Assembly: GCA_037501455.1 (NCBI GenBank)
Contig: CM074858.1
Coordinates: 20,758,501 to 20,822,500 of the forward strand
Origin: Lantana camara
Taxonomy: Eukaryota; Streptophyta; Magnoliopsida; Lamiales; Verbenaceae
Reading direction: 5' to 3'
Length of the DNA stretch: 64,000 nt
Part shown: one piece after another, positions 23,665-35,815 of the stretch
How the letters are laid out: each line of letters opens with the position of its first letter
How positions within the stretch are numbered: the first letter of the stretch is position 1
The notes under the pieces: generated by a model
What the model saw: the letters and a program-made list of their open reading frames with translations, nothing else
What the model was told of the DNA's origin: nothing
The model's database searches: none
Translations under genes and position numbers: made by a program

Positions 23665-24918
23665 TGGTAGTTAGCCCCCGATTTGGTTCCACGATTCAAA
23701 TTAAATTTGTTAACACTTCAAATGAGTTCGAAAACATAAACCGAGCATATAGGCATGTTCATAACACACATATTTGCGACATACTAAATTTCCACGATAT
23801 TCCGATATCATTTCATATAAGAACGAAGCATAAACAAACAATCATGCGCATAACTTTAATAAATTCAAGCATTATAATTTAAAACTAAAATTTAAATTCT
23901 ATTTTAAATAAATTTAAAGTTAATGAATAACATGTTGAAATTAATTAACAGAATTACAGATATAGTTAAGGTAACATTAGAGCTTAATTAAGAATTTAAA
24001 CACTAAGTAACGAATTAAAATAAAATGAATTAAATTAAAATAACAACAGTTTATAATTTAAATCAAATATAAAACTTTTATAAACAATTAATCATATAAT
24101 TAAATAATTCAATTGCGCAATTTATAAACAAATATGGCGTATTAATATAAGTGAAAAACCGGGGCGTTACAGGTTATCCCTTTTGAACTAAGGATTGGTA
24201 AACCCCATTACCCCCTCTCTTTTTTGGGTAGTGTACGTGTAATGTGTTTGTGTGTTGCCCGGTTTAGTTTTGTCATTCATTTCTTGCTTCGTTTTTTATT
24301 TTATTTATTTCCTCCCACCCCAATTAGGATCCCAATATTTTAATGTGTTAGTATATAATATATTTTGTTATTTGTTTGATTTTATGGCTTTGATTATTGA
24401 GTATAAACGTGACTTGTTTGAATGAACGTTTATATACTACGGGCGATGCTTCTTGCATTCTTTTGCCTCGCTTCTGTAATTTAAATACTTAAGTTCTTAT
24501 AATATGTTGTAATATGATATGTTATGATCATTATGCTAAATTCATGAATTTATTTGATGTGAATTCATTGCCCTTATATGCGATACATGACTTAATATGC
24601 CTTGTTTGATCTCTAACGTGCATGAATAATTGAGTACCTCATTTCTTTGCCTTGTATGATATCTTATTGCTTCTTTTATGATATGAATGATTTGCTTACA
24701 TGTTATATGACGTGTTATGCTCATTATGTGAAGTTTGTGAATTTGCTTAACACGAAATATGTGAATTATGCTTTAATATGATTTGATATAACTTCACATA
24801 ACCTAAGTGCTTTCTCGTTGCATTTTTATACATCATTTGCATTCATATGCATTTGCTGAGCCTCTAAATGGTTCATATTGAGTCTAAGTTTGTCCCTTGT
24901 GTTTTGTTTTGTTCTTAG

Positions 24919-24989
24919 GTTCATCCCACGGTTGAGGAGGTGGCCTCTTCGAAGTGTTTGGGCTCCTTTTGTTCGGTTTGGTCGACAAG
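24919..24989 (+). other. Putative LTR mini-exon (71 nt), first of two in the chimeric LTR
   Basis: TTTTGTTCTTAG precedes GTTCATCCCACGGTTGAGGA; the exon ends GTCGACAAG|GTGAGGTTTTC. It aligns with the 27406-27475 mini-exon. Confidence 0.5.
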
Positions 24990-25055
24990 GTGAGGTTTTC
25001 TTTCCTTTTAGCTAATATGACCTATAACCCAACTTATAATTTAAGCCCGCATGCG

Positions 25056-25059
<4 letters not shown>

Positions 25060-25089
<30 letters not shown>
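25060..25089. repeat. (TA)n microsatellite at the chimera junction
   Basis: About 30 bases of TA dinucleotides. The sequence to the left matches one LTR family and that to the right matches another, so this simple repeat is the likely crossover point. Confidence 0.8.
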
Positions 25090-25092
<3 letters not shown>

Positions 25093-25850
25093 GTATTATT
25101 TAATTTATTTCAATTATAGAAATAGATTGTTATCTATTTCGTGTTATTTAATTTTCGATCATGACTCGAATGTCTTTAATTATCTATTTTCTAATTGTAA
25201 ACTTGACATATTTGAATTATAGTTGTTATATGAAATTCATGACATGAATTGCTATGAATTATGAACGTTATGAGATGGTTGAACGTAAAACCTTCAAGTA
25301 TGGAACGTGTTGAATGAACTAATTGGTTATATGGCTCCATAACATGATTTATACCTCATATGCATCTTATATCACATTAATACATTGTCGTGCGTCATAT
25401 ATGGTTCATTTAGAGTCTTGAGTCTCACGAGTACACTGCCTTGTCCTTTGTACAGTTTTCTCCAGGGCGGAGACTTGCCGGGTTCATAGGACACCTTCAA
25501 GTCTTTCTTTGTAACATCCCGCTCGTCCAGCCATTCCAGGTACGCTTCTACGAGAGAGTTCTTTGTGTCTTTAATTATTTAATTATGCAATTATGTGCTA
25601 TTTTAATGCTAATGTGATTAGTTGATATTACTTGTTTAATTTATAACTTGAGTTTTAACGTTTACGTATGCATGTCTTGTAATTTGCTCCGTATGTGCCT
25701 GAATTTGATTTCGTTTCTTGGGAATTTTTGATATATGTGAACTACGTAAGTTATGAACGTGATTATATACTCTTTTCATGTTTTAGAGTTTGATTTATGT
25801 AGTTCTTGGCTCGTTTTGTAAAAACGGGATTTGTGAGGGACTTGAGGGCC

Positions 25851-25918
25851 TAACGCGTTTAGCGCACCTCGTGTTCCGGAAGGCGTAACTTGAGCTCGGG
25901 AATTCGGATTCGAATTCC
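25851..25918 (+). promoter_or_regulatory. Conserved U3 module
   Basis: TTTAGCGCACCTCGTGTTCCG, then GAGCTCGGGAATTCGGATTC followed by GAATTCC. It is about 341 bases from the LTR start. Confidence 0.5.
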
Positions 25919-26731
25919 AAAAGATACTTTGGACTTGTAATGAAGAAAGAAAGCCAAGGAACCCAAGTTTGTAATTTTGTAAGCCCATTTGACCCTCCGA
26001 AAGTCGACCGAAACGAGCACATAGAGATAAGAAGACACCCTTTGAGTAGACTTGATTGTGTGGGCCCCACCTTAACCCAAGTTAAGCCTTAACCATGACT
26101 TTTATGCCTTGTATACACTCATCTCTCTCGTTCCCCAGCCACAATTTTGGACCCTCTCACCCCCACAAGATATTTTGCTCCAAAAGTGAAGAAAGGAAGA
26201 AAGGAAAGAAGAAAGAAGGGTTTGCCATTTTTGCTCCAAGCTTTGCCTCCATGCTCCATATTTTCTCATCCAATTGAAGAGGTAACTTCATTTTTGTGTT
26301 CTCCATGTCGTTGTGCTCACTTTGCCTTTGATTTTACAAGTTTTAATCCATGATTGCTTGATATATGAGTTAGAGCTTAAATAGTGAGGGTTTTGTAGAA
26401 ATTGCATGATCTACCTTGCTTCCTTGTAATTCCTTTTGGTTTGAGGCATGTATTTAGTCCCTAAGACATCATATGTGATATATATGAAGTTGAATTGAGT
26501 GCTACTTGAGAATCCATGACTTTGCCAAAGTTAGAATTTGGAGCTTTTGCATGATTTGCTTTCACTTCTTCCCTTGCTTGAGTGTTGCATGATTGGCTCA
26601 TTTTTATGGTTTTTCTTGCATGAGTTTTGCTTCCCTAACCTTCCTATATATGTTGCCTTGATTCTTGTGTGGTTTGGGATGAGTTTTAATGTATTTTGGG
26701 GAGCAAAACCTTGGTTTTTCATGGCTGGAGC

Positions 26732-26875
26732 AAATCCACGACCCTGGATTTTATGCTTTGAAAACATCCACGGCCGTGGATTTGTGCGGTAGATTTGGGG
26801 TGGTTTCTGGACTGGAATCCATGACCCTGGATTCCCTCTGTGTTAAAAACCCACTGCCCTGGATCTCAGGGGCAG
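26732..26875 (+). repeat. Palindrome block ATCCACG-GC-CGTGGAT
   Basis: The perfect copy ATCCACGGCCGTGGAT lies at 26766-26781. Imperfect ones are AATCCACGACCCTGGATT (26733), GGAATCCATGACCCTGGATT (26814) and CCACTGCCCTGG (about 26850). Degenerate members keep the arms and lose the CG centre by CG-to-TG/CT changes. Confidence 0.85.
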
Positions 26876-27405
26876 AAACTTTTGTGTTCCGTCTTCGTTT
26901 TCTTGTTCGTTTTGTTCGATTCCCTCCCCGATCTTGATCCTAATATGATGAATACTTGTTTATATGTATAAGATGCTTTGATATGGCTTAGTATTGCGTG
27001 AATGTGATATGTTTATGATTGATTAACGTGTCATACATGTTGCATTAAGATTTTGTATTCGTTTGACGTGATTTGCTCTTTATGTGATTCGATATGTACC
27101 CTAAAGTGCATGAATGACTTTGTGCTTTGCTTACTTGACTTGCATGTAATTTCTTTGTTCTTATATGAAGTATGTGCACTAATTATGACCTATATGACGT
27201 GTTTTATGTGATGCATGAAGTTTATGAATTTGTTAACGTAAAATATGTGATTTATGCATCAATGTGATTCGGTATGAATTCATATGATACAAGTGCTACT
27301 TTGTTGAATTCCTTAAGCATCATACGCATCCATATGCATATGCTGAGCGTCTAAGTGGTTCATTTTGAGTCTAATTTTGCCTTTTGATCTTTGCTTTGCT
27401 TTTAG

Positions 27406-27475
27406 GTTTGCCCCGTGGTTGAAGAGGCGGTTTCTTAGAAGGGTTTGTGTTTATTTCGTCGGTGTGGTCGGCAAG
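27406..27475 (+). other. Putative LTR mini-exon (70 nt)
   Basis: TTTGCTTTGCTTTTAG precedes GTTTGCCCCGTGG; the end is GTCGGCAAG|GTGAGG. Confidence 0.55.
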
Positions 27476-28724
27476 GTGAGGTTTTGTTCTTTTAGTTATT
27501 ATGACCTACAACCCTAAATGAGTTTTAAGCCCGCATGCGACATATACGTATATATATATATATAGATATGTGTATGATATGTATTTTGTGGGAATTGGCC
27601 TTTTTGTTATGAAACGTTTGAAAAACGCTTTTATGTATAAGTAAGCTCTATTTTTATCTCTTTGCTTTGAAAATGGGTTGGTATGTGTGGGTGTGATATG
27701 TTTTGGAGAGATAAGCTTTGTGTAAGTGTAAGTGTAAGTTTGGGCCCCGGAGTTGTGTGTAGTGGGAGACCCGGGACGACTATCGGGGTTGCCGGTTGCA
27801 ACCCCCGGACACTTCTCCACTTTATAGGATCAACCCGAAACCCACTTGGAGGGAGGTGGGGGACGGAGTTCGGCGTGAGTGTCATGAAACTCACGACCCT
27901 AAGGTATAAGCGTGTTTTTTCTTATGAAGGAGGTTGGTTGTGCACTCGTACTCGTCGAGTGATATGTGTGTGTGTTATGTTTCCGTTTATGATTCATGAA
28001 ACGGGTGAGGACTTCTAATTCTTAAAATTGGATGATTTTGGCCTTCGCCCCTAAACCTTTTTTCTATATATATGCTATCACGAGTCAAAATAATTTGGAT
28101 TGCAAAAACCATGCCCGGTTTATGAATACTCTAAGATTTAAATATGCTCTGCTATGCTTTGCTCTATATCTAGGTACGGGTGTGTGTGTCAGCCCCCTCA
28201 CCAGTCTTTAGGTCTGACCCCTCTTCGTTGTTTTCCCCCTTTCTGTTTCTTGAGTTTGCAGGTGCAGGTCTTCGGTTCGTGCTAGGCGGTGTCTTTTCTT
28301 TGGGTCGTCCTTGTATAGAAGAGTCTTTTGCATCCTTGCATCTTTACTTTCAGTTTTGGTACTATGTATAAATATGGTATTACGTATAAATATGTATAAG
28401 TATGGTACTATGTATAAGCTTTGTATGATTCGGACTTTGAGCTTTTGTTTTATGATTCATTTGGCCTTAGATGGGCATATTATGTGTAAGTTGTATTATT
28501 GATAGCATGTATGTTTGTATATTTGTGATCCTGATGCTTCCGCATTCGTTTTGTTTTGTTGCGCGCTCTGTTTGAGGGTCTAGACCGCCTAGCTAGCGTG
28601 TGGGTTTTTGGTTGGTCACCCGTTCGCCGTGGTTTGATGCGTGAGCGGAGTCCCCATTTCGTTCCATGTGATGGGCTATGATGCGGGGGATGTAGTGCCC
28701 TTCGCTCCGGGGTGTTACATTCTT

Positions 28725-29939
28725 TCTTTTGGTATTGTTCGGTAAGAGGTGTACAGGTGGGTTTCTCTTCTATTAGATATGAATCGACCCGATATATCCA
28801 ACGTGAAGGTTTTAAGCCAAAATATTATATATACATATATATATATATATATCGAGTCTTTTCAAAAAGAGTAAATGATTTCTAATGTAAAGCCTTTCTT
28901 TTATGAATCCCCACCTTATGATTTTTGGCGTGGACATAATTGTATTGCATGGGCCCAGGGACTTAGTGCAAGTGGCTATCCGGGGAGGCAAGGGCCGACG
29001 GTGATCCCTTGTACTAGTCCCACCACATTTACGGTGATACCGGCCCTCGTTAGGAGGTTTAACGAGAAATGGGAGTTGAGCGCCCTTGGGGGATTCATGT
29101 ACCCCCTTGGGTCAATGTATGGACCGGTGGCCGGGTCTTACAAGCCCGTCCACCACCCGGAGGAAAAAGGTGTAAGTGTTTATGTTTATGAATAATAATG
29201 ATTATGATTGATTATGAATGAATATGAAAAATGATGCATGAATGTGTATGATCGCTAATGAAAAGATTGAATCGATATGCACACATGAGGAGTAGGTTGG
29301 AGATATTCGCCTACCCGCCAGGGCTCACGTAATGACCTCATGAATGATTATGAATGAATGAATTTGATAGTTATAATCCCGAGCGTTGTTTTCCTTTGTT
29401 TTACCCATTTGGGGAATATCTTAAAAACCTCGTATGGGATTATAGCGTACATGTGTGGGTGTTTAAATTCTGTGATATTATATATGTTATGCCCTGTTTT
29501 ATACCCACCAGTCTCGTATAGACTGAACCCGGCTTTGTTGTCAGTTTTCTCTTGCAGGTGTTGGAGTACTAGGCAGGGTTTCGAGTCGGTCCAGTAGTTT
29601 GGTCAAGTTTGGGTCACTTCACGCATTTTGTAAATTGAATAAGTTATAGATTTATGTATGAAATGTTATGATTTATGTTTTAATTTTCAGGACTAGGTAT
29701 TCATGCTTGTGGAACCCATATTTTATGATAAACCTCGTTATTGAATGCATGTTCTGCTTCCGCACTCGCTTTTAAATTCATGAGCTTGTATATTTGGTTT
29801 CGAGGTTCTAGCTCCCGCCTAGCCTAGTGTGTGAGTGAGTCCCCGTTCGTTATGATTTGGCTCGTGTATGGACTCTCCATTTCATATGCGGGTCGGGTCT
29901 CGGTGCGATGGATGTGGGGCCTTCCGTTACGGTGCTACA
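28725..29939 (+). repeat. Chimeric long LTR, part 3 of 3 (U5 end)
   Basis: This completes the second mini-exon (TATTGTTCG|GTAAGA at 28740, or CAG|GTGGGT at 28756). It then aligns with the 48960 LTR end: GTGGCTATCCGGGGAGGCAA, CCACCACCCGGAGGAA, and the CAGTCTCGTATAGACTG hairpin (29509). An acceptor TTTTCTCTTGCAG ends at 29557, followed by TACTAGGCAGG. The LTR ends GGTGCTACA at 29939. The right flank CCAGG does not match the left flank ATCAC, so the original insertion site was rearranged. Confidence 0.78.
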
Positions 29940-31055
29940 CCAGGGATATATATAATGCATGCCAATAAGAATGATTCACATACTTGATAATCCACGTATT
30001 TCACATATTCATATATAATCTCAAGTATGTATCAAATATCTCAATCAACAAAATATCAACAATAAGTCACAAGTGACATAATCATCAACCATTCATAAAC
30101 ATGAATAGTATATAACAATAATCTGATGAGATACAATGATATATCATGATGGCAATAAATGAAATGGCATGATCCTAATAACGGCCCTATTGGTATCTTG
30201 AAGCAACTCTAAGACTCATGCTATGACAGTTATGGAAACCAGTAAACAGATAAGTAGAATAAAGTGGTGAATACTGTGTCATAAATACGCATGGTTTGGT
30301 AAAATTTTACAACAGGTTACATATTACATAAAATCAAAATGGGGAGGATCTGATTATTATCAAATTGCTCCCATACATGTCTTACCATACCGTCAAACCA
30401 TACTCGACATCCTACCATAGGTACCATGTCATCTGAACCGTCATCAGTGGTGCCAAAACCCAGGGATCATCTACCATAGCTATACATCCCCTTCTCCAAA
30501 AGTCAGTCCCATACTGTCGTCATCCATAGATATATACACATCTATACTATATACAGAGATCTCTCAGCAACGATCAACCCTGGTAACTGTGATCCAAAAA
30601 ACCCCTAGTAGTGTCATCAGAAACAGCAACAACCTCACCCTGACCATGCCCTGCTACATCACCTCCATCATCATCATCATCAGATCCATTGTTACCTCCA
30701 TCAGACTGCTCCTGCATAGGCTCGGGCTCCTCAGAGGCCTGACTGACATCCTGACCCTCGATCCCCTCAACTGCCTACTTATCATATAGGTGATAGGCAT
30801 CATACAGACGAGCTCTCATACGTGCATGGTAGTGTTGGTGGCGCTCCATAGAAGTATCACGGTCAATGGTCATTTACATAAGGTCTGCCTCCAGCTCAGC
30901 AATGCGTGCAGGCCTCTACTCGACAACATGAGTCATCACAGCAGCATGCTCACGAGCAATGTCCCTATCAATCAGATGCTACATGGGCTAATCCTGATGG
31001 CGCATAGCCTCCAACCTGACCTCACGGGAGTACTTAAAAGGAATACTCTTGAAAT
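29940..31055 (-). pseudogene. Leader and extra-ORF remnant of the old inverted element
   Basis: On the minus strand this matches the internal leader of the 54036 element (58180-58960) by shared blocks such as TTAGAGTTGCTTCAAGATAC. From about 31040 to 30590 it reads as a protein-like frame: EVRLEAMRHQD, LIDRDIAREHAAVMTHVVE, RPARIAELEADLM, MERHQHYHARMRARLYDAYH, then an acidic tail with GSDDDDDGGD. Four of its five in-frame stops are TAG at Gln-like positions. I do not recognise the protein. It sits between the PBS position and where gag should begin, so it is an additional ORF upstream of gag. Gag and pol are missing, and the end of the adjoining LTR is deleted near 31055. Confidence 0.5.
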
Positions 31056-33299
31056 GAAAGGATATTTGAAATGAATAAAGTTTACCTTGAAGAATGATTT
31101 GAAAGATAAATACTTTATGAAAGCATTTGGTATGCAAATGATGATGTCACAAGCGCACACATATGATATGATTTGGTTCATATGATTTTTAATAAAACGG
31201 GATAGGGGTAAAGGATAACTTTGATAAATATGAACCAATGTTTATAAAATGATTTATGCCCGCAAGCTAGGCATCTTCTACCCTTACTCCTTGAAAACAA
31301 TGAACGATGAGCGATGTTGGACCGAGATCAACAACATCTTGAACATACACACATGGACCACCCTTCTCCGGTGTCACTTCGGGTAGCTAGCCCTAGGTGA
31401 CGATAAACGATGAATAAGATAAGGATTTGCGGTCCTTTCTCTAACTAACCTCCGATTAAAGTCGATATCAATTGTCTAATGGTGACGGCCGGTATTAGTG
31501 ATGTCGTTGGCGCTCATCTGCCTAGCGTCACTTCCACATATAACCGTCGGGCCCAATAACGATAAACGATAAAGCTTGCATATGAATGAACATCCGGAGT
31601 AACTTCGAATGCTTGAATATAATATAGTCCGTGAAGGACATGTATAAATGATGCGATGATGAACGATGAACGATAAACTTTGAATAAATGGATATGATTG
31701 TTTGAAATGATAAATGAGATGAATATGATGCTTGAACGATAAATGAATATGATATTTGAATAAATAATAAATAAAGTAAATGATTGATGAAAAGTTGTCC
31801 AGATAAGGGAATAGTTTAAAGTAATGCATTGAAAGAACTAGGTGTTGGTTTTGAAAATATTTAATACTATAGATATAATCATGGTTCCAGTTTGAAATAG
31901 TTAAGCTCACCTAGTAAAAGGTAAAGATGCGTAGTATGATTAAACAGTACCCTGGGGATCCCAGTGCTCAACCTTAACTCCTGTAAGGGACGTACTAAAG
32001 TGAGCTTAAGAACTAAGACCCACTCTACATGATGCATATGAATGACGAAGTCACATAAGGAGATAACACATGAGAGTAATACCATTTAAGGTATTAGAGA
32101 TAAGGTATCACATAAAGAAACATATTGAAGTGGGTTATCTTAACGTGAGACTATGATCTTACTAAAGCCGAGTAAGTATTAGCCAAATTATGAATCCTAA
32201 CGTAACCCTGAGGTTATGACACAAATCCACGAAAGAAAACTCATTTCGAAAAGATATTTTACACCCGAGGTTGGGAAACCCCTAAGTGCAAACGTCTAAT
32301 TAGGTATCCCGAATTTTATTTCATTTTACTATTCAAAAGTACTATTCTAGATTACTATTCAAGGTTACTATTCAAGATTACTATTCATAGTTACTATTCA
32401 CATATCGGGTCAAAGGGTTCAGGTCAAACCCACACACTAAACATAAACTCATGCACACACACGAACACGTACACACACACGCACACCATGCACACACACG
32501 ACATACACACACATACACACACTCTCTAATCAAATTATGATCTTGTTATAACCTATGGTTCAAGTTCATATTATTAGAAGCATGTGTGATCTAGATTAAA
32601 AGGTATAACCTAAGGTTACAAGGTCTAATTAAAGTACTATTTTATCTTAGGTTATAAGGTGTGACACTAATCAAGTGTATAAGATATGATCAAATAATAT
32701 TTCATTAATCAAGTCATAACATAAGATCAATTCATAATATATGAATCATATAACAATGTAACATCATATCACAACATAAGTCATACCATAGCATGGGCAA
32801 TGATCATATAATATGTGATAATTAAATCAAATGACAATATGTAATATATTGTGACATAATTGATCATATAATACTATTCCATTAAATAACATGCATGAAC
32901 ATAATTTAAATATCATAAACATACATCAATATTCAACATATATAATCCCTAAAGCATGATCATAGCATATATTAAACTAATTCATAACATATCATAGCAT
33001 ATTATAAACAAGTAAATCACATGAACAACTATTCAAATATATCATAAAAACTATACCATAAATGCATAAAATAAAATCCTATATGGCTTAGGGAAGACCC
33101 TAAGACCCAACCTAAACATAATATAAATATAACATAACATAAAAACATAAATTAAACTAAAACATAACATGAAATAAAACAACTAACCTAGCAAATGGGG
33201 ATGTGCTTCGGCACTAGAGGGGGAGAGAGGGAGAGAAAGAATGTTGTTAACACAACATTGACCAAGGAAAAATGAAGACATGAGGGTGGTATTAATAGT
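31056..33299 (-). repeat. Old inverted LTR of the 54036 family, downstream part
   Basis: On the minus strand this follows 57400 down to 55090 of the 54036-57986 LTR. Landmarks are the GCCAACGACATCACTAATAC segment (about 31490), the mini-exon at 31911-31980, tracts of TACTATTCA repeats (32325-32400) and an (AC)n run (32445-32520). A GGCTTAGGGAAGACCCTAAG stretch lies at 33084. The solo LTR 33300-37063 then interrupts it. Confidence 0.85.
31911..31980 (-). other. Putative LTR mini-exon (70 nt)
   Basis: On the minus strand CGTCCCTTACAG precedes GAGTTAAGGTTGAGCACTGG; the end is ACTAG|GTGAGCTT. It is homologous to the 56448-56514 mini-exon. Confidence 0.5.
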
Positions 33300-34718
33300 T
33301 GTAGAACCCCGGAGCAAAGGGCACCACATCCCCCGTACCGTAGCCCGACACGTGTAACGAAATGGGAACTCCGCACACGCACCAAGCCATGGAGAACGGA
33401 AGACAAATAAAAACACACCCCTAGGCTAGGCGGTTTAGACCCTAAAACAGAGTGCGCAACAAAAATAAAATCAAAGGCGGAAGCAACAGGATTAACAAAT
33501 ACATTCATAGCCATACAAGATCTCAAGTAGAAATAATCGACGGGTTCAACTAGCATAGATACCTAATCCCGTAAATCAAACATAAAACATAAATACATAA
33601 CGGGTTCATTCTTATCCTAGAAACCTGTCCTGAATCATATCAAATCAACGAGATACATTAAATACTAATTATAGGCTTATACATATTTAAAATTCTAAGG
33701 CATAAGGATAAAGATGCAGAATGCAAAAAGACTCGAACAACTTAACTTAAAAGACACAAAAGATGACCACCGCCTAGCTCGACCCGAACCCTTCACCTGC
33801 AACTAAAGTGGGGGAAAATAAGAGGGGTCAGTCTACAACTCGACTGAGTGAGGGGGCTGAACACACTCACACGATACATAATATAGACCATAGCATGTAT
33901 TAAACAATAGACTATGAACTGGGAATAGGGTTTTACACACCAAAATCCATTTCAAAACAAACATATACATATCGTATAAAAACATAGCGTATCTTTAACT
34001 TAAAAGTCCTATCCCGTTTCATAATCAACATAACGTATAAAAAGCTCAGCGAGTACGAGCAGCAATCCCATCCCGGGCTCCTCAAACATAACATATCAAA
34101 ACATAAATCATAACATAACATACCAACCTTCTTCGGGTGATGGAAGGTTTGCGCGACCCTAGCCATCCATTACATGAAGTATAGGTGGTGAGTTTCATGA
34201 CGCTCACGCCCGATGATTCCATCCCCCACCAAACCTCCTAGTGGGTTCCGAGTTGATACTATCAAAGTGGAGACTACGCTCAGGCTTAACCCAACGGCCC
34301 ACAGCCGTCCCGGTCGTCCTGACCCATAGACTTCGGAGCCCATCAAACCGAACAAATCAGAACATATCATACCATAACTCGCTCGAAACATAACGTAACT
34401 TAATCATAACGTACGTACCTTATCAGACATACCTTACCTTGCAACTTGGCGTATGCTATAGACGTACCTCTCTGTGTCATCCTAATCCTTAGCTAGCTTG
34501 AAAGTACACGGTTTGGAGCATAGCCTCGTTGCAAAACGTTTTCAAGCTTACGTATGCTCGTATATATAATTTAAAACATTTAATCATATGACAAAGTCAT
34601 AACATATCATATATACACATCTCTATTACATAAATATAATAATATAATCGTATGCGGGCTTGAAAATGAACATATAGAGTTGTAGGTCGCATTAACTAGA
34701 ACAAACCTAAAACCTCAC

Positions 34719-34779
34719 CTTCACGAACAAATCGAATGAACGGCTCAAAGCACCCCACGACCAACTCCCTTCGAACCAT
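34719..34779 (-). other. Putative LTR mini-exon (61 nt)
   Basis: On the minus strand TTTCTTGTGTTTAG precedes ATGGTTCGAAGGGAG; the end is CGTGAAG|GTGAGGTTTTAG. It is the shortest of the set. Confidence 0.5.
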
Positions 34780-35138
34780 CTAAACACAAGAAACAAGGCT
34801 AAGACTCCATATGAACCATAAAAACACTCGGCAAATGCATATGGATGCAAATGATGCAATGCACTTCATATAATTTCATACTTAGGCATAATGGAGCAAT
34901 TAACGAAATATCACACAAATAATTCAAGAATCAAACTCATATCATGTCAAATAAATTCATATCATATTAAACAAGCTCATATCATATCATACAATAGCAT
35001 ACCATATGCATTCATAAGGTTAAAATTCATATATAAGATCAAATTATTAAAATCATACTATACAAAAATAAATCAAATACTTAAATAACTTATTATAACA
35101 CATCTTATAATATATACATATATATACGTACATACATA

Positions 35139-35141
<3 letters not shown>

Positions 35142-35178
<37 letters not shown>
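35142..35178. repeat. (TA)n microsatellite
   Basis: About 37 bases of uninterrupted TA repeats inside the 33300 solo LTR, on the second-intron side of the palindrome block. Confidence 0.9.
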
Positions 35179-35180
<2 letters not shown>

Positions 35181-35525
35181 CAAATTCACACACATGTATT
35201 TAATATACATAATATACTAACATAATCATATATACATTCATGCATGCACGTACACAAGCACACAAGCACACATATAAAAATAAAACCATGCAGCACCTTT
35301 AATTAAATCACATGTATGCACTAAATATATTACATATATATACACACTCATGCATTCATAAGTTACATATATATATATATACCATATATACACTCCTACA
35401 CGTACGCACATGCACATGTTATAGTATATATATATATATATACAAACACATAGCTGCACATTACAAAAATCTACATGCATGCAAATTCAAACAAAACATA
35501 CACATGCACTCACTACACCAAATAT

Positions 35526-35529
<4 letters not shown>

Positions 35530-35569
<40 letters not shown>
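35530..35569. repeat. (TA)n microsatellite
   Basis: About 40 bases of TA repeats. The reading frames that cross it code for Tyr/Ile runs and are not genes. Confidence 0.9.
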
Positions 35570-35572
<3 letters not shown>

Positions 35573-35688
35573 ATACATAAATAAACACATGCAGCTGAGC
35601 TTTCTCCACAAAGCCAAGGCAACAAAATATTGCAAGGAAAAAGAAAGGAATAAGGCAGCAACGTATCAGCAGCACAACAGCAGTCCCA

Positions 35689-35815
35689 ATCTTCCCTCCC
35701 GGGGAGATTTCCTCAACCAAACTCCCCGGCTGGGGAAAGAAGATGCAGAAAGCTCCTGCATAAGTGTCCCCGCCCGGGAACACAATCAAAGCAAAATCTC
35801 CCCGCCCGGGGAGAT
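35689..35815 (-). repeat. Palindrome block ATCTCCCCG-CC-CGGGGAGAT
   Basis: The best copy is ATCTCCCCGCCCGGGGAGAT (35795). Others are GTGTCCCCGCCCGGGAACAC (35766), CTCCCCGGCTGGGG (about 35722) and ATCTTCCCTCCCGGGGAGAT (35689). Arms reach 9 bases with a CC spacer. Confidence 0.88.

Larger units (their letters stand above)
20318..24171 (-). repeat. Inverted solo LTR (3,854 bp), TSD GGTTA
   Basis: On the minus strand it starts TGTAACGCCCCGGTTTTTC at 24171 and ends GGGTGCTATA at 20318. The expected TACA end has become TATA by one C-to-T type change. The 5-bp duplication GGTTA flanks it (20313-20317, 24172-24176), and no internal region is present. It holds the U3 module (23604-23664), a leader donor TTGAAG|GTATGTAT (about 23239), a palindrome block, a mini-exon (21641-21713) and a CAGTCTCTAGAAGACTG hairpin (20803-20821). 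It landed inside the palindrome block of the chimeric LTR. Confidence 0.92.
24177..25509 (+). repeat. Chimeric long LTR, part 2 of 3
   Basis: This continues part 1 after the GGTTA duplication. Up to the (TA)n run at 25060 it resembles the 25510 solo LTR around 27340-27540, including a mini-exon at 24919-24989. After the run it resembles the 48960 LTR around 51170-51545 and carries a second mini-exon start at 25456. The solo LTR 25510-28719 is inserted in that second mini-exon. Confidence 0.75.
25510..28719 (+). repeat. Solo LTR (3,210 bp), TSD TTCTT
   Basis: The LTR starts TGTAACATCCCGCTCGTCC and ends CGGGGTGTTACA. TTCTT flanks it at 25505-25509 and 28720-28724. It contains the U3 module (25851-25918), a leader donor GAAGAG|GTAACTTC (26281), a palindrome block, a mini-exon, and an acceptor TTGAGTTTGCAG at 28261 followed by GTGCTAGGCGG. 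There is no internal domain. It lies inside the second mini-exon of the chimeric LTR. Confidence 0.92.

Noticed and set aside
27506..28018. Overlapping 87-111 codon frames on both strands
   Set aside because: They lie within a solo LTR (25510-28719), overlap each other on opposite strands and carry no motif.
18982..29939. Complete LTR element with two separate LTRs
   Set aside because: Parts 1 to 3 join collinearly into one LTR once the two solo LTRs are removed; no PBS, gag or polypurine tract lies between them.
35238..35584. Tyr/Ile-rich open frames
   Set aside because: They are translations of TA/CA microsatellites.
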